From contig CAVZMF010000010.1 of the NCBI GenBank assembly GCA_963776375.1, positions 70,599 to 134,598 on the forward strand: a stretch of DNA of 64,000 nt, read 5' to 3'. Source of the DNA: PALSA-612 sp963776375 (GTDB taxonomy: Bacteria; Actinomycetota; Thermoleophilia; Gaiellales; Gaiellaceae). Both the position numbers and the translations under genes were made by a program. The notes under the pieces were generated by a model, which was given only the letters and a program-made list of their open reading frames with translations, searched no databases and was not told the origin of the DNA. Below are positions 50,702 through 57,756 of the stretch, piece after piece; position 1 is the stretch's first letter; each line of letters starts with the position of its first letter.

Positions 50702-51216
50702 AGCCGCCGGGCGGCGGTCGCGATCGACCGGGCGGCCGGTGTGAGCTCGTAGACGACGGCCGGCGGGTAGTCGTCCGTCACCGTCCGCCGCACGAGCCCT
50801 GCCGACCGCAGGTCCTTGAGCGCAAGGGTCAGGGCGCGCGGGCTCGCCTCGGGCAGCGCTGCACGGAGCCCCGAGAAGCGCCGCGGCTCGTCGAGCGCGG
50901 CCAGCACCGGCAGCGACCACTTCTTGAGCCCGACCTCCTCGTGGCCGCGCAGCGCCTCGAGCAGCCGCTGCGCGGACGGCCCGAGCCCCCGGGCGCGCTC
51001 GGTGAACACGTACTCGGGGCGAAGGGGGTGGCCGTAGCCGGGGTTCCGGGCGACGAGGCCGTCGGCCTCGAGCGCGCGCAGCGTCCGGCGGAGCGACTCG
51101 CCGCTGACGCCGAGCCCTCCGCTCAGCGTCGCGAACCGGCTCCCGCGCGTCCGCTCGATCTCGGCCAGGACAGGGAGCGTCCAGCGATGGTGGCAGAGAT
51201 CGACGAGACTTGACAT
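50698..51216 (-). CDS. HxlR-family regulator with two winged-helix domains
   Basis: The 172-residue protein is two HxlR-like winged helices in tandem. The first (about 1-85) reads VDLCHHRWTLPVLAEIERTR, FATLSGGLGVSGESLRRTLR, ALEADGLVARNPGYG; the second (about 90-170) reads VGLKKWSLPVLAALDEPRRF, SGLRAALPEASPRALTLALK and DLRSAGLVRRTVTDDYPP. Ordinary HxlR proteins have one domain and act as dimers, so this may be a covalent pseudo-dimer. It is divergent from a VOC/glyoxalase-like gene across a gap with a candidate operator. Confidence 0.8.
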   Translation of the reverse strand: MSSLVDLCHHRWTLPVLAEIERTRGSRFATLSGGLGVSGESLRRTLRALEADGLVARNPGYGHPLRPEYVFTERARGLGPSAQRLLEALRGHEEVGLKKWSLPVLAALDEPRRFSGLRAALPEASPRALTLALKDLRSAGLVRRTVTDDYPPAVVYELTPAARSIATAARRL

Positions 51217-51221
51217 GGATA

Positions 51222-51244
51222 TGTACGTAGTATAAAAACGTGCA
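51222..51244. promoter_or_regulatory. Candidate HxlR operator
   Basis: TGTACGT (51222-51228) and ACGTGCA (51238-51244) form an inverted repeat with one mismatch and a 9-base A/T-rich spacer (AGTATAAAA). It lies six bases upstream of the HxlR ATG and 23 bases upstream of the VOC gene ATG, in the only divergent gap between them. HxlR proteins commonly bind TAC-containing inverted repeats. Confidence 0.5.
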
Positions 51245-51266
51245 TCTGACGACGGAAGGAGGCGTG

Positions 51267-51638
51267 ATGGGAGCGATCGACTGGGCGGGGGAATCGACGG
51301 CGGCGCTCGAGGTCAGCGACTACGACCGCTCGCTCGCGTGGTACCGGGATGTGCTCGGCTGGAAGGTCGTCTTCGAGCTGGCGGAGTGGAAGTGGGCACA
51401 GCTCCAGTCCCCCGTCAAGGGCCTGCTGGTCGGCATCGGCCAGTCGGAGCAGGTGAAGGAGGGCGGCGGCGCGACGCTCACGTTCACCGTCTCCGACATC
51501 GACGCGGCCCGCGGCTACCTCGAGGAGCAGGGCGTGAGATTCGACGGAGACACGCACCAGGTCGAGGACATGGTGCGGCTCGCGACCTTCTACGACCCGG
51601 ACGGCAACGCGCTCATGCTGGCGCAGCAGCTGAAGTGA
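51267..51638 (+). CDS. VOC family (glyoxalase/bleomycin-resistance-like) protein
   Basis: A 123-residue single-module vicinal-oxygen-chelate protein: STAALEVSDYDRSLAWYRDV, LGWKVVFELAEWKWAQLQS, GATLTFTVSDIDAARGYLEE, and FYDPDGNALMLAQQL. Metal ligands of true glyoxalases are not obvious. GGAAGGAGGC before ATG 51267 is a strong ribosome site. It is divergent from the HxlR regulator, which probably controls it, and overlaps a YciI-like frame downstream. Typical roles are detoxification of aldehydes or drugs; the substrate is unknown. Confidence 0.82.
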   Translation: MGAIDWAGESTAALEVSDYDRSLAWYRDVLGWKVVFELAEWKWAQLQSPVKGLLVGIGQSEQVKEGGGATLTFTVSDIDAARGYLEEQGVRFDGDTHQVEDMVRLATFYDPDGNALMLAQQLK

Positions 51639-51847
51639 TCGAACTCGAGCCGCACACCGTCGTCCTCCTGCGCGTTCCTGCAGTCGCTCTACGACCGCGG
51701 CCTGCCGCTCGCCTCCGGGCCGCTCGGCGACACCGACAGGCTCGCCGTATCGCATCGAACGATCCCTCGGTCCGGGCGGGGCGGCTGGAGCCGGTCGCCT
51801 TCACCTGGATGGCCAGGTCGGCGGTGTCGTTCGGCGCCGGGACGTAG
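51635..51847 (+). pseudogene. YciI-like small protein, frameshifted
   Basis: A GTG at 51635 overlaps the VOC stop by four bases and starts IELEPHTVVLLR; in a second frame FLQSLYDRGLPLASGPLGD follows, and the first frame resumes IASNDPSVRAGRLEPVAFTW. Together this resembles a YciI/DGPF-type protein (short ferredoxin-like enzyme relatives often beside VOC or HxlR genes). At least two indels are needed and the product would be only about 70 residues, so it may also have an internal deletion. Function unknown. Confidence 0.4.
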
Positions 51848-51901
51848 CCCTTCCCACCGGCTCGCCGTGTAGACTACGGGTAGATGTTTGAGGCGACGTG
51901 G

Positions 51902-51936
51902 CCTCGGGCGGCTTCCGCCCGGGGCTTTCGTTTTTT
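51902..51936 (+). terminator. Intrinsic terminator just upstream of glnA
   Basis: CCTCGGGCGG-CTT-CCGCCCGGGG (51902-51924, 10 bp with one G-T pair) followed by CTTTCGTTTTTT is the clearest intrinsic terminator in the window after the trp attenuator. It ends 16 bases before the glnA start. It may simply end the VOC operon, or, if the glnA promoter lies upstream of it, act as an attenuator. A TAGACT box at 51870-51875 precedes it. Confidence 0.75.
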
Positions 51937-51952
51937 CTGGAAGGAGGATCTG

Positions 51953-53317
51953 ATGGCAGCAGTCGAGTCGGCATCGAGGGCCACGAGCGATCCCGGCAAG
52001 AGGGCCGAGGTGCTGGAGCGCATGAAGTCGGACGGCGTCGAGTTCGTCCTGCTCTGGTTCACGGATCTCGAAGGTCACCTGAAGAGCTTCGCGATCACCC
52101 CCGCCGAGCTCGAGGACGCCCTCGACGACGGGATGGGCTTCGACGGCTCGTCGATCACGGGCTTCAACGCGATCGAGGAGTCGGACATGGTCGCGATCCC
52201 GGACCCGGAGACGTTCCAGCTCATGCCCTGGAAGGAGGGCGAGACCAAGGTCGCGCGGATGATCTGCGACGTGGTCACGCCCGACGGCGAGCCCTACGAG
52301 GGCGACCCGCGCTACGTGCTCCGCCGCGCGCTCGAGCGCATGGAGTCGATGGGCTTCGACACGTTCAACATCGGCCCGGAGCTCGAGTACTTCCTGTTCA
52401 GGTCGAACGAAGGCACGGAGACGCTCGACGAGGGCGGCTACTTCGCCATGACGACGATGGACGCCGCGACGGAGCTCCGCAACGACACCATCCGCGCGCT
52501 CGAGTCGATGGGCATCCCGATCGAGTACCACCACCACGAGGTCGGCCCGTCGCAGCACGAGATCGACATGCGCTACGCGCCCGCCCTGGACATGGCCGAC
52601 TACGTGCTCACGTACCGGCTGATCGTCAAGGAGGTCGCGGCCAAGAACGGCGTCTACGCGACCTTCATGCCGAAGCCGATCTTCGGCGAGAACGGCTCGG
52701 GGATGCACACGCACCAGTCGCTCTTCACGGACGGCCGCAACGCCTTCTTCGACCCGGAGGACAAGTGGCACCTCTCCGACGTCGGCAAGGCGTTCATCGC
52801 CGGCCAGCTGCGCCATGCCCGCGAGATCTCGGCGGTGTTCGCGCAGTGGGTGAACTCGTACAAGCGGCTCGTGCCCGGCTACGAAGCGCCGGTCTACGTC
52901 GCGTGGTCGCAGCGGAACCGCTCCGCGCTCGTGCGCATCCCGCTGTACAAGCCGGGCGCCGAGCAGGCGACGCGTGCCGAGATCCGCTGCCCGGATCCCG
53001 CGTGCAACCCGTACCTGACCTTCGCGACCCTGCTGCACGCGGGGCTCGAGGGGATCGAGAAGGGCTACGAACTGCCCGACCCGATGGAGACGAACCTCTA
53101 CCACCTGACGGCGGAGCAGCTGCGCGAGCGCGGGATCGTGTCCCTGCCGGAGACGCTCGGCGAGGCGATCGGCGAGCTCTCGCAGTCCGAGCTCGCGCGC
53201 AAGGCGCTCGGCCCGCACATCTTCGATCGCTACATCGAGATCAAGCGCAAGGAGTGGGACGACTACCGCGTGCAGCTGACCAACTGGGAGATGGAGCGCT
53301 ACCTGTCGACGCTCTAG
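51953..53317 (+). CDS. glnA: Glutamine synthetase
   Basis: GlnA makes glutamine from glutamate, ammonia and ATP. The 454-residue protein has the N-terminal beta-grasp (FVLLWFTDLEGHLKSFAITP, MGFDGSSITGFNAIEESDM), the catalytic core GPELEYFLFRSN, HHEVGPSQHEIDMRYAPAL, FMPKPIFGENGSGMHTHQSL and RSALVRIP, and the C-terminus with WDDYRVQLTNWEMERYLSTL. Residues around the usual adenylylation tyrosine (NLYHLT) resemble type I-alpha enzymes that lack adenylylation control, an inference. AAGGAGGATC precedes ATG 51953. The frame is also open from ATG 51884 through the terminator stem, which I reject as coding. Confidence 0.95.
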   Translation: MAAVESASRATSDPGKRAEVLERMKSDGVEFVLLWFTDLEGHLKSFAITPAELEDALDDGMGFDGSSITGFNAIEESDMVAIPDPETFQLMPWKEGETKVARMICDVVTPDGEPYEGDPRYVLRRALERMESMGFDTFNIGPELEYFLFRSNEGTETLDEGGYFAMTTMDAATELRNDTIRALESMGIPIEYHHHEVGPSQHEIDMRYAPALDMADYVLTYRLIVKEVAAKNGVYATFMPKPIFGENGSGMHTHQSLFTDGRNAFFDPEDKWHLSDVGKAFIAGQLRHAREISAVFAQWVNSYKRLVPGYEAPVYVAWSQRNRSALVRIPLYKPGAEQATRAEIRCPDPACNPYLTFATLLHAGLEGIEKGYELPDPMETNLYHLTAEQLRERGIVSLPETLGEAIGELSQSELARKALGPHIFDRYIEIKRKEWDDYRVQLTNWEMERYLSTL

Positions 53318-53681
53318 CGACAAGATCGAGTTGCCGTGCGGCGGCAGCCCGTTTAGAATCAGTGCACGCTCCGCTCGCTGCGGCCTGCGGAGCAGACTGA
53401 CGGCCGACTACGAGCTGCTTCTCTGGGCAGCTCGTGGTCGTTGTGCGGACAAAAGTCTCACGACTTTTGCCCGGAGGCTCGGCGTCGGGCTGTAGATGTG
53501 GCGCACGCCGGCGAAGCCGGCATGCACCTTCGGGCTCGGCCCGGGTTCGCCTCGAGGCAGCACGATACGACGCGGTGAAGAAGGGGGCTCATGGGGGGAA
53601 CATGGTTTCCCCCCTGCCTGCACCGAAAGAGAACCGGCCCCTCCCGGTTTCTTTCGGAACTGGCTCTCTCGTCCTTGCGGG
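53318..53681. other. Gene-free region after glnA with four hairpins
   Basis: No gene was found. Four stem-loops are present: CGACTACGAGCTGC with GCAGCTCGTGGTCG (53405-53440), CAAAAGTC-TCAC-GACTTTTG (53450-53469), a GGGGGGAAC/GTTTCCCCCC hairpin of the recurrent intergenic family (53593-53614), preceded as elsewhere by GAAGGGGGC, and CCGAAAGAGAACCGG with CCGGTTTCTTTCGG (53623-53657). A CGCCGGCGAAGCCGGC hairpin (53507-53523) belongs to repeat family C. They probably include the glnA terminator; the rest is repeat sequence. Confidence 0.55.
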
Positions 53682-53930
53682 CTAGAGGAAGGTGGGGATG
53701 GACTCGCGCTCGACGCGGAGGCCGATCACGCCGTTGGCGCCGTCGATCGAGTCGATCGTGTCGGCGGTGACGAGGCGGCGCGAGAAGAGGCCGGCCTTGA
53801 CCGCGAGTGCGTCGGGCTCGTCGGGCGCCGTGCCGTACATCGGGCACTCGACCCGCCCCACGACCTCGCCGTTCCGGTCGGCCACGAGAAAGCCCGACGT
53901 GGAAGCAAGGTCGATTGCGAAGGCGCCCAT
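53682..53930 (-). CDS. Small PRC-barrel-like protein
   Basis: An 82-residue protein: FAIDLASTSGFLVADRNGEV, VGRVECPMYGT, ALAVKAGLFSRRLVTADTID and the closing DGANGVIGLRVERESIPTFL. The strand pattern with a turn at ADRNGEVVGRVE and a later VTADTIDSIDG resembles a single PRC-barrel domain, which in other proteins binds partners rather than catalysing. It stands alone on the minus strand. CTAG again occurs at its stop. Confidence 0.5.
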   Translation of the reverse strand: MGAFAIDLASTSGFLVADRNGEVVGRVECPMYGTAPDEPDALAVKAGLFSRRLVTADTIDSIDGANGVIGLRVERESIPTFL

Positions 53931-54006
53931 CTCGAGAGAAGGTATTCCCCCTCCATGAGGAAAAAACCTTCCTGGCAGTAAGCCTTTTGTAAGGGACCTG
54001 CGGGCG

Positions 54007-54382
54007 TCAAGACGGCTTCGCGGCCATCACGAACGCGGTCGCGAGGCCGATCAGCACGAGCACGGCCGCGACCGGCGCCACGAAGCGCTGCGCCCACGGT
54101 CGCGTGCGGGCGACGCCGGCGATCACCGCCAGAGCGCAGCCTCCGAGGAGGAGCCCGAACACCGTCGAGCAACCGCGACGCGTCGAGCCAGTCGGCCTCG
54201 GTGTCGTCGTTCGCGGCGAGCCATTCGCCGAGGCCGATCGCGACGATCGTGCCGGCGACGGCCAGCGCGGCCGAGGAACGCGCGACGTCCCAGTGCTCGA
54301 ACCGCGCGGTCACCGCGGCCGTGATCAACCCTCCGACGACGAGCATGGCCACGAGCACGTGGAGAAACACGAGCCAGCTCAT
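54007..54382 (-). CDS. DUF2269-like small membrane protein (frameshifted)
   Basis: MSWLVFLHVLVAMLVVGGLI, then AALAVAGTIVAIGLGEWLAA and, after a one-base shift near 54175, VFGLLLGGCALAVIAGV and VAPVAAVLVLIGLATAFVMA give a membrane protein of about 125 residues with four hydrophobic spans. It resembles the DUF2269/CopD-like predicted integral membrane proteins. Its ATG overlaps the stop of a second, similar gene upstream, so they form a pair. The length is one base over a multiple of three, consistent with a single indel. Confidence 0.55.
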
Positions 54383-54852
54383 GCGCCGGGCTTCCAGATC
54401 ATCAGCGCGAGAACGGCGACGACGGCGAGGAAGCTGCCGTAGTTGAGCGCCCGGGCGACCGGGTCGGAGAGGGCGCGGCGCAGCTCGTCGCTCGGTCGGT
54501 CGCCCCCGGCCGCGAGCCGCTCCGCCAGGTAGCGCGTATGCCGGGCGGACCGGCCGCCTATCCCACCGAGGACGACGCTCGCGATCCAGAGCACGAGCGC
54601 CGCCGCGATCCAGCCGTCGCCCCAGCTCCAGGCCTCCTCGTGGACGAGCCAGGCGCCGAGGCCGAGCGTCAGCAGCGCGCCGGCGCCGACGAACGCGACG
54701 GCGGGCCGCGTCAGGGAGAGCAGGAAGGCGACCTCGCTCGGCTTCTCGCGACGCGTCGCCAACGTGTGCAGCGCTCCGACGGCCACGGCGCCGGAGACGA
54801 ACAGGAACGCGCCCACGACGTGGAAGCCGACCAGCCACTGCACCGTGGTCAC
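54379..54852 (-). CDS. DUF2269-like small membrane protein
   Basis: A 157-residue protein with four hydrophobic segments: VQWLVGFHVVGAFLFVSGAV, PAVAFVGAGALLTLGLGAWL, WIAAALVLWIASVVLGGIGG and FLAVVAVLALMIW. A loop between spans carries HTLATRREKPSEVA and a long basic loop RSARHTRYLAERLAAGGDRP. It resembles predicted integral membrane proteins of the DUF2269 group. I chose GTG 54852; ATG is absent. It overlaps the following membrane gene by four bases. No function is known. Confidence 0.6.
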   Translation of the reverse strand: MTTVQWLVGFHVVGAFLFVSGAVAVGALHTLATRREKPSEVAFLLSLTRPAVAFVGAGALLTLGLGAWLVHEEAWSWGDGWIAAALVLWIASVVLGGIGGRSARHTRYLAERLAAGGDRPSDELRRALSDPVARALNYGSFLAVVAVLALMIWKPGA

Positions 54853-54891
54853 GGGCGGGAGCCTACTCCCGGCCGCTCCTACAATCGCCGC

Positions 54892-56298
54892 ATGGAGGAA
54901 AGCGCCCGGCACCTGCGGCTGCTGACCGAGACGATCGCCGCGGTCAACTCGACGCTCGACCTCGAGGAGGTGCTGGCGCTCGTCGCACGGTCGGTGGCGG
55001 AGGCGCTCGAGGCGGACGCGTGCTTCGTCTACCTCTACGACGACCGCTCGGACGAGCTCGTGCTGCGCGCGACGCACGGCACCGGCGTGGAGGAGATGAC
55101 GCGGCGGCCGCGGCTGCGGCCGGGCGAGGGGATCACGGGCTCGGCGGCGGCGGCGAGAGAGCCGATCATGCTGCCGTCGCAGGCCCACCTCGACCCCCGC
55201 TTCAAGGCTTTCCCGAACCTGCGTGAGGACGAATACCAGTCGATCCTCGCCGTGCCGATCCTGGCGCGCGAGAAGCTCGAGGGCGCGCTCAACGTGAGGA
55301 CGAGAGCGGCGCGTGAGTTCAGCGGGGCCGAGATCGACCTGCTGCTCGCCATCGCGGCGCAGGTCGCGTTCTCGATCGAGCACGCGAAGCTCTACTCGCA
55401 GGCGCGGCGGCGCGTCCACGAGCTGGAGGCGCTGGCGACGATCTCCGAGGCGGTCTCCGAGTCGCTGTACGTCGAGGAGTCGCTCGAGGCGATCGTGAAG
55501 ACGACGATGGGTGCGCTCTCGGCGACGGGGGCGGCGATCGTGCTCGAGGACGGCGCCATCGCCTGGCCGGAAGGGCGCGCGGGCACGCACGCCGTACGGA
55601 TGCCGCTGCGCTGGAAGCGGCGGCAGATCGGCGAGCTCGTCTGCGACCGCGACGCGCCCTTCAGCGAGGACGACCGGCAGCTGCTGGCCTCGATCGCGCA
55701 CCACGCCGCCGTAGCGTTGGAACACGGCCGGACCGTGATGCGCGGCGTCCTCGCCCAGGAGATCCACCACCGGGTCAAGAACAATCTCCAGACCGTGGCC
55801 TCGCTGCTGCGGCTGCAGGCGCAGGCGGACGGCGTCGACCCCCACCGTGCGCTGCAGGACTCGGTGAACCGGATCCTCGCCATCGCCGCCGTCCACGAGG
55901 TGCTGACGGAGCGTCACGACGACGACGTCGACCTCGGCGAGCTACTCGAGCGACTCCGGGCCATGCTCGTGCAGGGGCTCGCGGCGGGGAAGCACGTCGA
56001 GGCGTCGATCGAGCCCGTCTCACTCGCCGGCGCCCGCGCGACCGCGCTCGCGCTCGTGTTCTCGGAGCTGCTGCAGAACGCGCTCGAGCACGGCGGGACA
56101 TCGGTGCGCGTCGAGCTCGCGAGGCGGAACGGCGACGTGGTGCTCGCGATCGCCGACGATGGGCAGGGGCTCGACGACGACCCTGCCCTGGGCACCGGCC
56201 TCTCGATCGTGCGGGCACTCGTCCGCGACGAGCTGCGCGGGACCCTGCGCCTCGAGTCGCAGGGCGGCCTGCGCGCCGAGGTCGTCTTCCCGGCCTAG
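54892..56298 (+). CDS. Sensor histidine kinase with two GAF domains (PdtaS-type)
   Basis: A 468-residue soluble kinase. Residues about 10-165 are a GAF domain (AVNSTLDLEEVLALVARSVA, ALEADACFVYLYDDRSDELV, GEGITGSAAAAREPIMLPSQ), about 180-285 a second degenerate GAF. The phosphoacceptor is His in LAQEIHHRVKNNLQTVASLL, the HisKA_2/HWE-like sequence typical of PdtaS and EutW kinases. The ATPase shows VFSELLQNALEHGG (N box), IADDGQGL (G1) and GTGLSIVRALV (G2). Its likely partner is the ANTAR response regulator at 57753, separated by four small genes. The stop shares CTAG with the opposite gene. Confidence 0.88.
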   Translation: MEESARHLRLLTETIAAVNSTLDLEEVLALVARSVAEALEADACFVYLYDDRSDELVLRATHGTGVEEMTRRPRLRPGEGITGSAAAAREPIMLPSQAHLDPRFKAFPNLREDEYQSILAVPILAREKLEGALNVRTRAAREFSGAEIDLLLAIAAQVAFSIEHAKLYSQARRRVHELEALATISEAVSESLYVEESLEAIVKTTMGALSATGAAIVLEDGAIAWPEGRAGTHAVRMPLRWKRRQIGELVCDRDAPFSEDDRQLLASIAHHAAVALEHGRTVMRGVLAQEIHHRVKNNLQTVASLLRLQAQADGVDPHRALQDSVNRILAIAAVHEVLTERHDDDVDLGELLERLRAMLVQGLAAGKHVEASIEPVSLAGARATALALVFSELLQNALEHGGTSVRVELARRNGDVVLAIADDGQGLDDDPALGTGLSIVRALVRDELRGTLRLESQGGLRAEVVFPA

Positions 56299-56729
56299 CT
56301 CCTCGATTCCACCCGCGCCTTCAGGGCCTCGTTCATCTGCTCGAAGCCGCGCTCGGTCTTGTCGAGCGAGCCGCCGAACACTCCGACGAGGGCCCCGGTG
56401 AACCGCTCGGACTGGACGAAGCGGGTGCGGCCGCCGTCGAGCGGCTCGAGGCGGAAGCTGTGCTCGCCGTCGAAGAGGCCGGGGGCGACGACGCGCCCGA
56501 GCCAGCGCAGCTCGCGCTCGGGGGCGGCTTCGAGGACCGTCGGCCTGAAGCTCATCGGCCGGCCGCCCGGGGGTGCGATGCGCACGGAGAGCCGCGCGTC
56601 GCGCTCGAGCGGCCCTTCCAGGCTCGTGATGAACGGGTTCCATTCCGGATAGGTCTTCGTGTCGGCCAGGACGGCCCAGACGGCCGCGGGCGGCGCCTCG
56701 ATCTCGATCTGGCGCTCGATGACGCGCAT
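56295..56729 (-). CDS. SRPBCC (polyketide cyclase/START-like) protein
   Basis: A 144-residue hydrophobic-pocket protein: VIERQIEIEAPPAAVWAVLA, TKTYPEWNPFITSLEG, RELRWLGRVVAPGLFDGEHS, GRTRFVQSERFTGALVG and the long C-terminal helix RGFEQMNEALKARVE. This matches the SRPBCC domain family, often annotated polyketide cyclase/dehydrase or lipid-binding. It is divergent from a truncated TetR gene across a palindromic operator, so it was probably regulated by that TetR. Confidence 0.85.
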   Translation of the reverse strand: MRVIERQIEIEAPPAAVWAVLADTKTYPEWNPFITSLEGPLERDARLSVRIAPPGGRPMSFRPTVLEAAPERELRWLGRVVAPGLFDGEHSFRLEPLDGGRTRFVQSERFTGALVGVFGGSLDKTERGFEQMNEALKARVESRS

Positions 56730-56759
56730 GGTGTGGCTCCTTTCGTTCGCTTGACATCG

Positions 56760-56774
56760 GCTAACAGCGTTAGC
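56760..56774. promoter_or_regulatory. Probable TetR operator
   Basis: GCTAAC-AGC-GTTAGC is a perfect inverted repeat with a 3-base centre, typical of TetR-family sites, placed just after TTGACA (56752-56757). It lies between the SRPBCC gene and the truncated tetR. Confidence 0.55.
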
Positions 56775-56776
56775 AC

Positions 56777-57169
56777 TTCCCGGACAAGCGGTCGCTCGAG
56801 GCCGCGATCATCTCGATCGGCTTCGAACAGCAGGCGGCGGCCTTTGAAGCCGCCGTCGCCGGGGTCGACGATCCCCTGGACGCCCTCGCCCGCCGCTATC
56901 GCGCCTTCGCCCTCGAGCGACCTCATCTCTACCGCCTGATGACCGAGCGCGAGCTCGACCGCGGGCTGCTCGAGCCGGGCGTCGAGGATCGCGCCGCCGG
57001 TCCGGTCGTCGAGGCGGTCGGCGGCGGCAGGGACCGCGCTCGTGCCGTCTGGGCGTTCGCCCACGGCATGACGATCCTCGAGCTCGACCGCCGCTTCCCG
57101 CCCGGCGCCGATCTCGACGCCGCCTGGAAGCAGGGAATCGACGCCTTCCGGTCCGGACCTGCCCGGTAG
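56777..57169 (+). pseudogene. TetR-family regulator lacking its DNA-binding domain
   Basis: The frame reads FPDKRSLEAAIISIGFEQQA, the usual end of a TetR HTH domain (helix 4 region), then LARRYRAFALERPHLYRLMT, AVWAFAHGMTILELDRRF and DAAWKQGIDAFRSG, which is the TetR_C_33/WHG-type ligand domain. The roughly 40 residues of HTH that should precede FPDKR are missing: the sequence there is the operator and promoter. The first in-frame ATG is 56939. Either about 120 bases were deleted or the assembly collapsed here. As it stands it cannot bind DNA. Confidence 0.65.
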
Positions 57170-57179
57170 CGTTCGAGCC

Positions 57180-57587
57180 GTGAGGCTCCCGTACGAGGTG
57201 TTCGTCTTCGTCCGCCGCGAGGACGAGTTTCTGGTCCTGCGCCGATCGGAGCGGCAGGGAGGCTACTGGCACTGCGTCGCCGGCGGAGTCGAGGCGGGCG
57301 AGACGTATGCGGAAGCCGCCGTTCGCGAGTTGCGCGAGGAGACGGGGCTCGACGCCGATCTCGTCGATCTCCGACGGCCGTACGACTACGAGCTCGAGGA
57401 GTGGGAGGCCCGCTACCAGCGCGGGGCCGACTCGATCCACGTCGAATGCTTCCTCGCCGAGGCGCCCACGGGCTGGGAGCCGAAGCTCGACTGGGAGCAC
57501 GACGAATACCGCTGGTGCCGGGTCGACGAGGCAACGACGCTCCTCTTCTGGCCCGAGCCCCGCGAGGTCCTGCGCTCGCTCACATGA
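57180..57587 (+). CDS. Nudix hydrolase
   Basis: A 135-residue Nudix protein. The Nudix box is complete: GGVEAGETYAEAAVRELREE followed by TGL. It is preceded by EVFVFVRREDEFLVLRRSER and followed by PKLDWEHDEYRWCRVDEA, the latter typical of NudB-like dihydroneopterin triphosphate or dATP hydrolases (inference). GTG 57180 starts just 11 bases after the TetR remnant ends, and the stop overlaps a small frame downstream (ATGA). Confidence 0.85.
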   Translation: MRLPYEVFVFVRREDEFLVLRRSERQGGYWHCVAGGVEAGETYAEAAVRELREETGLDADLVDLRRPYDYELEEWEARYQRGADSIHVECFLAEAPTGWEPKLDWEHDEYRWCRVDEATTLLFWPEPREVLRSLT

Positions 57588-57756
57588 GGGAAGCTGCGCC
57601 CCCGTATCGCGGCGACGGCCCGCCCGCGCTCTGGCACGTGAGCGGGGGGTCGAGTCTCTCGAGCTCGTGGAGTTGGGTGACCTCGTCGCCCGTCACGAGG
57701 CAGCCGGGATCGAGCTCAGCGGCATCCGGCTGCGGAACGCGAGGATGAGCGCATGA
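57584..57756 (+). CDS. Small conserved-looking protein, frameshifted
   Basis: ATG 57584 overlaps the Nudix stop and gives MREAAPPYRGDGPPALWHVS; after the run of six G at 57642 a frame change continues RGVESLELVELGDLVARHEA, AGIELSGIRLRNARMSA, ending at 57756 and overlapping pdtaR by four bases. The perfect overlaps at both ends and the charged, helix-rich second half suggest a real gene of about 57 residues with one homopolymer error. I do not recognise the family. Confidence 0.45.

Noticed and set aside
51884..51952. In-frame upstream ATG of glnA encoding 23 extra residues
   Set aside because: The extension reads through the terminator stem and T-run, whereas AAGGAGG precedes ATG 51953 and homology starts after it.
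53318..53410. Possible tRNA downstream of glnA
   Set aside because: No cloverleaf with a T-loop GTTCGAATC-like core or CCA-compatible acceptor could be formed; the region only has simple hairpins.
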